In this document: positions 21,720 through 32,726 of the stretch, piece after piece
How the letters are laid out: each line of letters opens with the position of its first letter
How positions within the stretch are numbered: the stretch's first letter is position 1
Origin: Pelodera strongyloides
Taxonomy: Eukaryota; Nematoda; Chromadorea; Rhabditida; Rhabditidae
Assembly: GCA_036852015.1 (NCBI GenBank)
Contig: JAANDG010000196.1
Location: 124,001 to 188,000 of the forward strand
Length of the DNA: 64,000 nt
Direction: 5' to 3'
The notes under the pieces: model-generated
Databases searched by the model: none
Told to the model about the DNA's origin: nothing
The model's input: the letters and a program-made list of their open reading frames with translations, nothing else
Made by a program: the position numbers and the translations under genes

Positions 21720-23025
21720 TTAAAATTGGTTTTGTAGCAATAATATTAAATTATTTGTAGTTGAAATATCAAAACACGTCTCAATTCTGTTTCTCAGGAA
21801 CGGTTTTTTTTTCCATGACTTTTTTTTGCTCTAATTGATCTTCACTTTTTTATGTTTATTTCATAATTTTAAGTTATATTTTCCCTTAAATTTTATTTTA
21901 TTTTTGTCAATCAAAACACTTTCGCCCTATCGCTTGACACATATTCTATCAACTGCCTGATTATTTAGTCTTCCACTCGTGTGTTCTGTAGTTCTGTTTG
22001 TATGACTCCGGTGCATTTTAAAAGTCTATTTTATTTGTATTTTATTATTTTATTATTTTTTTTTGTGTTTCTGTTTATTATTTTCTAACATGATATTTAT
22101 GATTAGTATGTAAGTAAGTTCATATTCCAATTTTTTTATTTAGTTTCAGATTTCCGTACTAATTTTACTCCCGAAATTCGGAAACTATTTTCGATTATGA
22201 TATTTATTTGAAGTATTATTTCCCTATACATCTTTTGTTCTACTTTTATGTTAATCCTCCTTTAGTATATTATTGCAGTTGATTTCGGCTATTATTTGCC
22301 CTTTCCCAATCCAAACGTTGTTTAATTTTTATTTTACAATTATCGTGATTTCCTGATTCCTGATTTTATTTATAAATAAATGTTGTCAGATTACTTCCAA
22401 AGGCTCGGCCATACATATCGACATCTGTTTTTTTTTTGTATATTACTATTTATATGTATGCCTAGCTTGATTGACAAACAAGTAATGAGACAGAAAATGA
22501 GAGGTAAACACGTCTAATGGTCTAATATCTATGGTACTCTATCCTCAAGCGCCCAGCTCGGAAATGCCTTGCCGCGTCCGTGGGAAAAGATTGAAAATTT
22601 GCATTGAAAAATTCGAGACATTACGCATTTGCGCGCTGCGCTCCTGAGAACGTAGTATTTCGACTAATATGAGCGTTACATATATAATGCGGGTTCGTAT
22701 TAATGTTTCTGAAATTCTTCACTTTCTGCAGTAGTAAATTCAGCAAAACTTTTTTCCATGTGCCTGACCATAGTAGAGTAGGAGTTGTTTTGATGATGAT
22801 CAGGTAATTAACATGCAAATATTCTAATTACCCAACAAATTGCTTCCTTTGTGCGACGTAAAAGTTTCGTGGAGAAGTAGCTGCAATCTCCTTCCTTGTC
22901 TCATTTCCTCCAAAATATGAAGGTAATTAAGATAATTGTTTCCTTCTTCAATCGACATGATATAACGAAAAACCACAAAGCATCGTACGGGGTACGCATT
23001 TATTTCACACCGCTTTTCTGTAAAT

Positions 23026-23193
23026 TTCCGACCAGTTTTTGAAACCCGTCGAGTACACCAGCATTCTTACGCAACTTATGCAAACGAACATAAATTAGAA
23101 TAAAAAAATAGAGCTAAATTCGAGCGACTTTGCATAGATACATAAGAATTCAGTTGTCCACGATGCGTTTCAAAAACCAGCCGGTATTTCGAA
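23026..23193. mobile_element. T3-family MITE present in only one duplicate
   Basis: Inverted ends (CGACCAGTTTTTGAAAC... and ...GTTTCAAAAACCAGCCGGTATTTCG). It interrupts sequence that is nearly continuous at about 4325-4350 in copy 1, so it records an insertion after duplication, or its loss from copy 1. Confidence 0.65.
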
Positions 23194-23805
23194 AAAAAAT
23201 ATTTGCTGTATCTATCTAATAAGTAAAACAACTGATTGTGAGATTAAACATGCAAAAAATATTGAGAAAAAAAACCCTTATATTCCCAGTGATGTATTCT
23301 CCTTCGTTCAACTTTGTCTCCTTGCCTACACCGAAAAATACACATTAATGATGCTGTCATTATGCATTCAATTTGTCACTGGATAGGTGTTTGAGCTACT
23401 AATTTTACAGATATATATCCAACACGTGGCAGCATCTTCATCAACAAGCGGATTTTATTTGCAACACGTTACAGAGCGACGTAACGGCTGCTTTCTGAAA
23501 TTTATGGACAACTGCATTCCCATGTATTGGGCTCGAAATCAGCTTGTCTTTATCATATTCATTTGCATATCTTTATCATATTCATTTGCAATCATATTCA
23601 TTTGCATATGATGAATGGGAATGTAGTTTCTAAAATCCTTTTCAAAAACCGGCTCTTATACCGCTTTAAATCTTCTTATTCTGGCTCTAGCTTGTATTCA
23701 CTAATTGACATTCTCGAGCTGAAAAATCAAATCTGATGTGGAGCTCCTCTGGCAAATCGACACGTGCTGCACATATATTTTTCATGGGGCTGAGCTTTCC
23801 TAATT

Positions 23806-24510
23806 TAATCTCTGAACTCGTCTCTTAAAAGACCTTTCTTTTCTTTCGTTCCTTTTCCTTTACGGAATAGTTGATTTCTTGGTCGGAGATTTTTCGCCTA
23901 CGTACTGAAATATGCATACGATTAGGGAAAGTTCCCAAAGACATTTTCACAAAAACGTTCCTTTATCGCTTTAGTGCCATTAGTTAGGTTTATGACGCAG
24001 TTTAAAGCGGCATGTGGTTTGGAAACAAATGATGTGCATATTATTAATTGTGTTTATTCTGTGCCTGAAAAGAAGAGTTGGGCGCGGAGATATGCGTATA
24101 ATACATGGAAACACAGGTGTTACTACTTTCAAAACCACGTGCCATCACGATGTATGTTCAGCTACAGGTCAGGCGTAAATGGGGGGTTCTCTATCATTTT
24201 TTCCATACATTTTGCTTGCAGAATATTCCAACATAGAGGAACTAGAACATTGTAAGTAGCATTCCCATGGCGCTAATTCTTCGTGGAATAAAAACATTAT
24301 ATGCATAATTCTTGATCTTAGCTCTTTCTGCAACTTGTTAGTATCATTGGAGGCCAAATTACATGCGAATGTTGAGTAATTCTAGCACTCGTCTTATAAC
24401 TAGGGATATTTTTTTCTTATCTGATTTTACTTATTTTTTATTTATTTATTGTTTTGCTTGTTTTTATGATAAAAATTTAGATAATTTACAGGATTTGAAA
24501 GAAAGATTAA
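23806..24510. other. no gene seen; contains a T2-like MITE
   Basis: AT-rich DNA. A degenerate T2 element runs from about 24006 (after TTAA) to 24153 (AAAACCACGTGCCAT). The short ORFs look random. Confidence 0.45.
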
Positions 24511-24737
24511 GGGCGCGTTTAAGATGGCCGAAAGAAAGAAAAAAAAACCGTTTTCGGCCGTTCAAGTTGGCCGAAAAGAAAAGTTTACTACTAAGGGAAA
24601 ATGAAATACAGTGATTTTTTTCGGATTTTGTCTGCGTCTCTTGTTTTTGCACTGTCTTTCAAAAGTTTTCTTTTCGCCCATCCTGTACGGCCGAAAATGG
24701 ATATTTTTCTTTCTTTCGGGTCATCTTAAACGCGCCC
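24511..24737. mobile_element. Tourist/PIF-Harbinger-like MITE
   Basis: Terminal inverted repeats of about 30 bp begin GGGCGCGTTTAAGAT and include CCGAAAGAAAGAAAAA. TAA flanks both sides (24508-24510 and 24738-24740), the 3-bp TWA target typical of PIF/Harbinger elements. 227 bp, no transposase. Confidence 0.65.
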
Positions 24738-25124
24738 TAAAGGCAGGAAACGAAAAAAAAGGGAAAATCTTGCTTAATGTTGGAAATTTACAAAGCCTCC
24801 TTTTCAGTCCATTTTAGTGTCTGAATTATTTAAATTACGTCCATCGAATATTTGCAAATTTGAAATCAATTGAACGCTTTTGAATAATTTGCGTGTGCGC
24901 AGGTAGAAGTGCACTTTGTCCTGCTTTTCGCTGTTATTCACCGTAATTAAACCTTCTGCCGTCTCTATAATTTTAATATTTTATTTTCATAATAATTAGA
25001 AAATGTTATCAATGTATACTGTGTAGGCTCCATGTTGTTTCATTTTCTAATTTTGTTGTGCTGTGTCATGGTTTGAAACGTAAAATGGACACGTGCATTT
25101 CCATATATTACATGCAAATTAGTG

Positions 25125-25379
25125 TGTGCGGTAATGAGTCCCTGGATAGAATGGTTTATTAAATATAGTTTAAACAGAGAGAAGGTTGCGCTTAAGTTCT
25201 TCTGGGAGTAGTAGTTGGAGTGGAGGGGCATATTCTTGGGTAGTTGTACTGGTTTATATACTGTCGTTATCCTCGCATCTGTTCCCTTTTTCTCGTCTTT
25301 TCTCTAATTTGGCCTTCTCTTCCTGACGCTTTTTCCGTAGTATCTTGAGTGTGACTGTCGTTGAAACGGAGTTGCGACA
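25125..25379 (-). repeat. Pao element 3' LTR
   Basis: 255 bp, read by eye as identical to 35526-35780. TG...CA ends on the element strand. Preceded by TAGTG at 25120-25124. Confidence 0.95.
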
Positions 25380-25581
25380 TTGGCGGCCGCGCGAAGTGTT
25401 TGGTTCGGGCTTTCCTTCTGATAACTGATAGGACCAAATGGCGGATGCATTAGTGGGAGCGGGTAGATGACGGGCAACGGCGTGGAGTTTCGGTTGACGG
25501 TAGAAGTTCGAAGTTTCATGAAGAGTGTGGAGTTTTTGGATATCTGTACCTTTACTTACAGGTCACAGCTGATGAGTTTTC

Positions 25582-25835
25582 TTATAGTTGTACTTCTTTG
25601 AATGATTCTGTGTAATTTTGATACTCATCTTCTAGTTCATGCATATCAAAAAATGGTGTATATATTTTTGGTGTAATGAGGTCTATCGGCCGTATTACTT
25701 CTGTATTATCATCCGTATCATTTATGTATGTGATTGGTCGAATATTGACTACTTTTTCGGCTTCAATTACAGTTGTCTCGAATAGTGATCGAGAAAGTAC
25801 CGAGTTCCCTATGGTGTGTCTTAGTGCTTTCTTTA
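25582..25835 (-). pseudogene. Pao integrase C-terminal fragment
   Basis: Minus-strand open frame from the TA junction to TAA at 25582. It continues the integrase after the catalytic Glu region (helix VKKALRHTIG, then NIRPITYI typical of the BEL/Pao integrase tail). It is cut off from the rest of pol by the 2.9-kb insertion. Confidence 0.8.
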
Positions 25836-28737
25836 CAATGCTAAACTTTGACTGCGCGCCGCGGATGTGTGGCGGGTTCGCGGCGAAGGTTTTAGAGGGT
25901 CGCCACAGTCGAATGGCGAACCCTCTTCCGCGCGCTGCTTTCGCCAGGTCCTCGCCCAGACTTCGCCGCGGTTTCGCCCAGTCTTCGCCAGAATAGAAAA
26001 ATCGGCCGTGAAATATGCATACCGGGGGTTCAGCTAGCCTTCACAATAATGCTCAATAATACAATAATTAATAAACAAAATACCACACAGACATAGAACA
26101 CATAATATAATAAATGTTTACTCCTTCATGAGCAAAACGTACATATTAAAAAGAACACCGACGTCTAGTACAAAAGAAAAAAGTAGCATATTACAGTGGA
26201 AAATATTGTAAAACGAAAACAATTAACTTGCATATACCTTCGGTGCTTGGTTCAATATAATGATAAAGTTAATACGTATACATAAGTAAGAAAAACAACT
26301 CTATGAACGATCTAAATATACAAATTCAGTAGAATACAAAAAGCTATTAAAGAAAGCGGAGACGGGCATAACGATATAATACATTTCATTCACGGTCTCA
26401 GTTTCGGAGAAACTCTTGTATACACTAATTAGGAAAGGAGCTACGGCTATTACAAGATAAATGCATATAATAGTAGGCCGGCATAAATAAACTGACTATT
26501 TAATAAATGTATGCGTCACATAGAATCCGCAACGTACAAAATACTAATATTTTAGTTCCAGTTCTATTTTAGTTCGGTTTTTTCCTATGTTTTTGTGCGA
26601 CATTTATTAAATAATGACTATCATATATGTACACACTAAATGAACCTAGTAAAAATCGAGAAGTGTTCTCACTATCGTCCGATGTGTCATCGTAATTGTA
26701 AGCCAATGATTCTCGTGGTTTGTAGTCCGATGTTTCGATGTGGGAAAGGGGAAGACGCCTGGAAAATATCGAGTGTTTATAAATAAACTAATAAGGATAT
26801 CGATAAGCTATTAAGCAACAACTAATAAAGTACATACACTACCGTAGAGGAACCACCATAACAACACCTTTATGGAGTGTCGAGATTTCTTTTAATCTTT
26901 AAAATGTGAACCAGACCCCAATTTAGTTAACAAGCCGAAATGTGCAGTACCGAAACCATTTCGTTTACACGCTGGTTACAGAAACATGACAGAAGCATAC
27001 GTCGTACAATAATTCATAATAAGGGGATGGACAAACATACTAACCTGGTATATTTTCGTGAAGAAGTTGTTCACAGCTGTTCTGCTGTTCATCACGCTGT
27101 AGCCCTTGCACTTAATTAGACAAAAATAAAACAGTTTAACTACCCGTCCTATGACAAATCACATTTGTTTATCATTTATAGTCATTTGTCGTTACTTTGC
27201 ATTGCAGCCGTCAACAAAGAAGCATACCAATTTACCAATATAAATAAACAAACAAGAACGGATATTAACCTGATATGTATATCTTCCGGCGCAAAGGAGA
27301 AGTCGAAGTCTTCAGACGAATATCACAGTCCAGGAATTGACCTAAATTGAAATAAATAATTGAACAAACGCCACAAACCACCCAACCACCCACTTTCCAC
27401 ACGAAATAGTATTCCAAAGCCAAGTCTTAGTCTAGAATGTTAGTGGCATCACGCGTTTCAATGTGATTCGGCTATAGACGAATGATAAAGTTTTAATTTA
27501 AGTGGAAAACAGTAACAGTACAGTTCAAGAGCGACATAAATTGCAAATACATTCGGGTCGTGGTAGGTAGGGACCATTCCGGTTGTTTGTACGAAGATAA
27601 TCGGCGCCATATCGGGCTCTTCACTCTTCACTTAACTCTGTACGTGATAAAAGAGTGAAATGATAGATGACAATATTAATGGAATAAGTAAAAACATACC
27701 TACGAGAGAGGTAAATCAGTACGTGTCGTGTCTTCCACACAATACGTGTCCTCCATACAAGAGTGATGATTTGTCAGGCTGAAATAAAATAAATGACTTT
27801 AATTAAAGCGAAATACCGGCCAGTTTCTGAAACGCATCGAGTACTCCCTGATTTACTATGCTTCATATGCAAATGAGCATAAATTTGAATAAAAAATAGA
27901 CCCCAGTAGACCCATTTCAGCATAACTGCATAAGAATGCTGATATTTGAGATGCGTTTCAAAAACCGGCTGGTATTTCGCTTTAAGTACGGAGGGTGACA
28001 CAATAATAAAAAGAGACCTAATTCATAAATTAATTAAACGACGAACCACAAAAATCACATCCTGGTTGGTCCAACGCCACGCCAGCGGACCGTGGTATCA
28101 CATAACTGAAAAGATTACATGCAAACAAATATCAGGATAAAAAAGATACAAAACAAAACAACAATAGAAGGAAAACGAAATGAAAGTGAATCGAATCGAA
28201 CGGGCAAATTTTCCTACCTGAAAAAAGCAACGTGCATGCGAAATAGCTTAGTTGATTACGGTAGATACGCTGTTTTATAAACAGGTCTGTAATGATTAAA
28301 AAGCTAAAATGTTTGTTAAAATGTTTCCTCTAAACAACTAAAGTACTAATTAAGTTTTCACATGTTTTCCCACCACATGATAGGTGATGGAAATAAGTTT
28401 GTAAGTTTAATTAAACATATTAAACATACATAAAAGAAAAAGCACGCCAAAATTTAAATAAAGAAAATACCAAATGCGGGAGATGGTCACGCGCAAGAGC
28501 ACAGTCTAAATTCGCTGCGTACCACTTGACTGAATAACAAATAGTTTTCCGTGCAATCCCTGGCGACAACCTGGCGAAGATAGGGCGAAGACGCCGCGAA
28601 CCGTTTTCTCAGAATAGGGCAGTTTTCCGGTCGGTTTTCCCTGTTCCGCCCAGTCTTCGCCCGGCTCTCGCCAGGATCTCGCGGCGCGGCGCTTCCGCGC
28701 CAGGGTTTCGCCGCGCGCAACCTAAGTTTCATCAGTG
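25836..28737. mobile_element. 2.9-kb TA-flanked DNA element inside Pao integrase
   Basis: Imperfect terminal inverted repeats of about 30 bp (CAATGCTAAACTTTGACTGC at the left, with matching complement ending at 28737) lie next to TA on both sides (25834-25835, 28738-28739). Collapsing to a single TA restores the interrupted integrase frame, which fixes the ends. TA targets suggest the Tc1/mariner group, but no DDE transposase ORF is visible. Both ends are GC-rich, with repeated TCGCCCAGTCTTCGCC-like motifs, while the interior is AT-rich. Minus-strand candidate exons at about 27274-27334, 27046-27112 and up to 26752 share phase 1, but the product is unrecognised. Confidence 0.8.
27807..27981. 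mobile_element. T3-family MITE nested in the 2.9-kb element
   Basis: Starts AGCGAAATACCGGCCAG and ends CTGGTATTTCGCT, with TTAA on both sides (27803-27806, 27982-27985). Third level of nesting inside the Pao element. Confidence 0.8.
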
Positions 28738-31158
28738 TAGTATTCCTACTAATCTTTCGACTGCTCCATTTTGCCATGGCGCATATGCTGCATTGAAATG
28801 CCATTTTATTTTATGTCCTGCTACTTTTTCTTCGATACCTTCAATTGTGGTTATCTTATTCAAGATTTTTTCTGTTAATGTAAATGTTGTTGCATTGTCG
28901 GATATTATTTTTTTTGGATAACCTCTTCTCGCGAAGAATCTTCTAATAGCGAGCATAAATTCATTCGTTGCTAGTGAGTATACAGTCTCCACATGTAGTA
29001 GCCTGGATGTTAAGCACGTAAATAGTGCTATATATGCTGCCTTAACCGTTTGGGTTGATCCATCTTTTAATACTGTAAATGGTCCGGCGAAATCTAATGC
29101 TGTGTAAGCGAACGGAAGTGATCGTTTTACTCTTTCTTTTGGTTGGTGAGGCAAAATAGCTTGGGGGAATGGACGGTTATTGCTTTTTCTGCATTTTGTA
29201 CATGTCCGTAATGCTGATTTTACTGCGTTCCGTAGCCTTGGTGCATAATATTTTTCATTGAACAGTCCCATTACCGTATTTATACCGCTATGCATGCTTT
29301 TCTCGTGAATGTCTTTAATGATTAGGTATGCCAATCTTGAATTTGATTTGAGTACTGGGCGCTCGTTTGTAAATTCTGGGTCGTTTTCCCGTCTATGGCG
29401 ATGGTATATGATACCATTTTTTCGATAAGTGTTTGTTTGTGTATTCTCTTGTATGTTCCATTCTTTTTGGTGTGATCTTATGAGAATATTTTCCGCAGCT
29501 TGTATCATTGTTCCGTTGTGTCGGTCTTCTTTAGTCAAAAGTGCTAATTCTGGTAATTTCTTTTGTAGTTTCTCTTTAGCTCCATCAAATGTTTTCAATA
29601 TGAAGATAAGTATGAATGCCGTCATTCTGTATATTTTCATGATTTGGTTAGTCCATTGCAAGTTGAATAGGCTTTTTGTTGTATCCACTGTGTTTACGTG
29701 GACTTCTTTTTCTGTTTTGGTTTCGGCATTTACTTCTTCTTGAGCTGACTTACTCAGTTTGGTGAATTCTCCGAAGTTCATATTTTGTGGCCATTGGTTT
29801 CTTTCCTTTTTTAGCCAGATTGGTCCGTTCCACCAGTTGCTGGTGTGAATGGTGGTAGGAGTTAATGATCTCGTTGTATGATCCGCGGGATTTTCTGCTG
29901 AATTGATGTGTATGAATTCAGTTTGTATACCGTGTTCTTTGAAGAATTCAGTATGTGTACGTATCTCTCGTACTCTATTTTCCACGAATTGTTTGTAACT
30001 TTTGTTATTCTTGATCCAGAATAATGCTATCTCAGAATCTGACAGTATTGTTACCTGTGATATCTTCAATTGAAGTTCTTGTGCAATGTATCTTGCCAGT
30101 CTTGATCCTATCAAGATGCTCATGAGTTCTCCTCTGGGAATTGTTAGTCCCTTACTGGTGCCTAGTTTTGATTTTGACATTAGTAGATTCGTGGTGACCT
30201 CTTGATTCTCATTTGTAGATCTTAAATAAACTGCGGTCCCATATAGTCTTTTACTGGCATCTGTGAAGACAATTAATTCGTGTCTTAGATTTTGTCCCTT
30301 GGGGAATCTGAATGTTCTGGGGAATTCCATGTTTGTGTCGTTTATGTTCTTTATGAACGTCCTGAATTTTTCTTCCATGTCTTCAGGTAATTTGTCATCC
30401 CATGCAATGTTCATTTTCCAAATATCTTGTATCAGCACTTTTCCTGTTGTGTAAATTGGCGAGAATAGACCTAACGGGTCGAATGTTTCCGCCAGAGCGC
30501 TTACGGCTCTTCTCTTTGTTAATGGATCTTTTTCTTCAATTAGTTTTGCCTTTTTTATTGTGTATGTGTCTTCCGATGTATTCCATTGTATTCCTAGTAT
30601 TTTTTGTGTTACTTGGCTTGCTTGATCAATTTCTGGAATTTCCTTTATTTTGTTACTGTTAGATGCATATTCTCGTAGGTTCATGCTCATGTTTCTGAAG
30701 AGCTCTTTTGATTCATTATATAACTTTGGAAGTTCTTCGTCCGTTGCGAATGGAATGATTAGATTATCGACGTATAGGTTGTTTTTTATAGCTTTTGTTA
30801 TTCCTTCCGATGTTTCGTTTCTTTCGACATAATACTGTATCGATCTCCCTAAGAGGAATGGTGATGATGTTATTCCGAATGGGATTCGAGTGAATCTCAA
30901 TATTCTTAGGTTATTAGTTTCTGGAGGTCTCCTTATGTCTTTCAGAAATATAAACCTTGTCACATCTCTATCTGCTTCGTCTAAGCGAATGCAGTGAAAT
31001 GCTTTTTCTACATCTGATATCAGTAATTTTTCGGATATTCTTGATCTTAGGATCATTCCAGGACTTTCTGGCAATATTGTGGGTCCTGGGTGAAGACATT
31101 CATTTAACGAGCGTTTCCCCTTTTCGTGTGAGGAAGCGTCATATACTACTTGTCTGGT
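28738..31158 (-). pseudogene. Pao pol fragment: RT, RNase H and most of integrase
   Basis: Minus-strand open frame of about 800 codons. The RT core has ISDVEKAFH (first catalytic Asp) and NLYVDNLI where YVDD is usual. RNase H begins at VFTDAS. The integrase zinc region (HSGINTVMG ... CTKC) is followed by catalytic motifs ALDFAG, ISDNATTF and the Glu in GAVERLVG. It is cut at the 3' side by the TA element, which supplies the premature stop, and at the 5' side by the recombinase element. Its first ATG (31171) lies in the inserted element and is not a native start. Confidence 0.9.
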
Positions 31159-31261
31159 TTTGCAAAAAGACATGCATCGGGCGGTTATTGATTAGTTTGG
31201 TGCGGGGCAGCCCCTTTTTGTTACGTTCTGTTAATGCAAATATTGATTGGTTATTGAGGGC

Positions 31262-31380
31262 TGCCTCGCAGTCAGACAAAAGTGGGCGGGGTCATGACCC
31301 TTTTAAGCACGGTTGGAGTATTCCCAAGTCATTCTAGGCTATTTACCCACGTGCAGCGCACGGCTCCTGGGGCCGTGCTA
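31262..31380 (+). promoter_or_regulatory. putative promoter region of the recombinase gene
   Basis: A GC-box-like GGGCGGGG at 31285 is followed by CTTTTAAG, then the hairpin GCACGGCTCCTGGGGCCGTGC-like dyad at 31358-31378. An ATG at 31295 opens a 58-codon frame ending exactly at the predicted acceptor (TAG at 31447-31449). Functional assignment is inference. Confidence 0.3.
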
Positions 31381-31449
31381 GGATTTCGTATTCGGCGGAA
31401 GCGTTTGCTAGTGTGTCCCACCCGCCCACCCTTACTTTGGTTGTTTTAG

Positions 31450-32369
31450 CGGTTCCCAGACGCGTTGTGGAGGAGTGTCGCGGTTTGGTACAAAGCGGAG
31501 GACAGAAAGTGGCGAAAGTTTTGAAGGGAGTGAGTGCTACAGCCAGAGCGAAGGGAACACTCAAGTCCTATGATGGTTTTGCTGCGGAGTTTCAGAACTG
31601 GGCTGCGTCGCTCAGTCTCGACATTGTATCTCCCCAGGTACGGTGCCTGTATTTTTGCGATTTGTGGGAGAGGCAGCAGTTTAAGAAACTGTTTACGGCA
31701 AAACCGGCGTTGGACTACCATTTTGGGGAGCTGAAAGCGGAACAGAAGGAGGTGGCAGATTTGATTTTGGAATCAGCTAGGAGGTGTGCTCCGCCTACAG
31801 TACATAGAGAAAAAGTAGATGTGGAAAAAGTACGAGAGGTGCTGAGCGCAGCGAACGAAGAGGGAGCAGAAAATTGGCAGTTGCTTCGCTATGCTTTGTT
31901 TTGTAGTTTTGGATTCTTTGGGCTCCTGAGGATTTCGGAAATTTGCGAACTCCGTTGGTTAGACTTAGAGGTCACTGAACAACATATAATTTTGAATTTG
32001 GTAAGGAGCAAGACTGACCAGTATGGTCGCGGTGATAAAGTTAAGATTGCGTTCGAGGGCTCAGATTCGGTACTGAAATCAGTTTTTCAGAAGTATCGGG
32101 AGTCTGTTCCGGCGGACCCTATGCATGCGTTTCTGGGAGATCGGAGAGGAAAGAGGATCACACCAAATTCGTGGAGATCGATCGCGAAGAAGATGGGACT
32201 TGTCTACGGTATTACACAAGGCCCACATGGTTTGCGAGGAGGCGGCGCTACTTATGCCCTGGCGAACGGTTTGGCAGAAGAGACCGTGTGCAGATTGGGG
32301 CGCTGGAAAGGCGAAATGAGCATGCGTCCTTATGTGGATGCGGCAAAGTTGCCTGGTCTTTCAGCGTAG
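31450..32369 (+). CDS. tyrosine recombinase (phage-integrase fold)
   Basis: The frame is open from 31338 to the TAG at 32367 but has no in-frame ATG before the catalytic domain. A good acceptor TTGTTTTAG ends at 31449, so I take the coding exon from 31450, with a start codon in an upstream exon (possibly at 31295) or a non-ATG start. The protein (about 306 residues) has an N-terminal SAM-like DNA-binding half (KGTLKSYDGFAAEFQNWA) and a catalytic half. Catalytic Arg lies in LLRISEICEL (codon 31929), a Lys in RSKTDQYG, His and Arg in HGLRGGGATYA (32226, 32235), Trp in LGRWKG and the nucleophile Tyr in MRPYVD (32331). All expected active-site residues are present, so it may be functional. The family is shared by Cryptons and DIRS-type elements. 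The absence of RT favours Crypton-like cut-out/paste-in by recombination. Confidence 0.85.
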
Positions 32370-32640
32370 CCTTATTCAATGTTTTACTCAGTGTTATATT
32401 CCATTTCTTGTTGGGCAGCTCCTTTACAGTCTTGTTGGTTTTTGTTCCGATATCATTGTTTTCTGTATTCTATACTCCTCATATGTACTCGCATATATAC
32501 CCGTATCTATAGCCATTCCATTTTGTTGCTCTGTTGTTGTTACCGTATACTCATGCTGAAGTTTTTTCCCTTGTGTTCCGATGTCAGCCGGTCTCGGCGC
32601 GCGGATCGGTTCGTTATGTGTTAATTTGTGCACGTGTGGG

Positions 32641-32646
32641 AATAAA
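32641..32646 (+). terminator. polyadenylation signal of the recombinase gene
   Basis: AATAAA about 270 bp after the stop, followed by T-rich sequence just inside the right inverted repeat. Confidence 0.55.
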
Positions 32647-32726
32647 GCCTTTTTGCTAGTTTGTTGTCTTTTTGCAAAACACTAGTTTTCATGAAGTGAG
32701 TTACGAGCGAAATGAAAACTGTACTT

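Larger units (their letters stand above)
21461..23805 (+). repeat. 2.3-kb segmental duplication, copy 2
   Basis: Homologous to 2792-4913. Compared with copy 1 it carries an extra T3 MITE (23026-23193), about 100 bp of extra sequence near 22540-22640, and lacks the second 81-bp unit. It begins immediately after the CA microsatellite. Confidence 0.8.
31157..32726 (+). mobile_element. tyrosine-recombinase-only mobile element inserted in Pao RT
   Basis: About 1.57 kb separates two parts of a continuous RT frame. The left edge carries GTTTTGCAAAAAGACA (31157-31172), and its exact 16-bp complement is at 32665-32680, about 45 bp inside the right edge. The outer 45 bp holds a second dyad (AGTTTTCAT ... 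ATGAAAACT). The only gene is a tyrosine recombinase (31450-32369), opposite in strand to the retrotransposon, followed by AATAAA at 32641. No reverse transcriptase or DDE enzyme is present. The layout fits a Crypton-like element, but inverted ends are not typical of Cryptons. Exact ends are uncertain by a few bases because of a T run at both junctions. Confidence 0.8.

Noticed and set aside
31165..31173. ATG as start of an independent pol protein
   Set aside because: The ATG lies in the inserted recombinase element. The native frame continues from the upstream polyprotein part.
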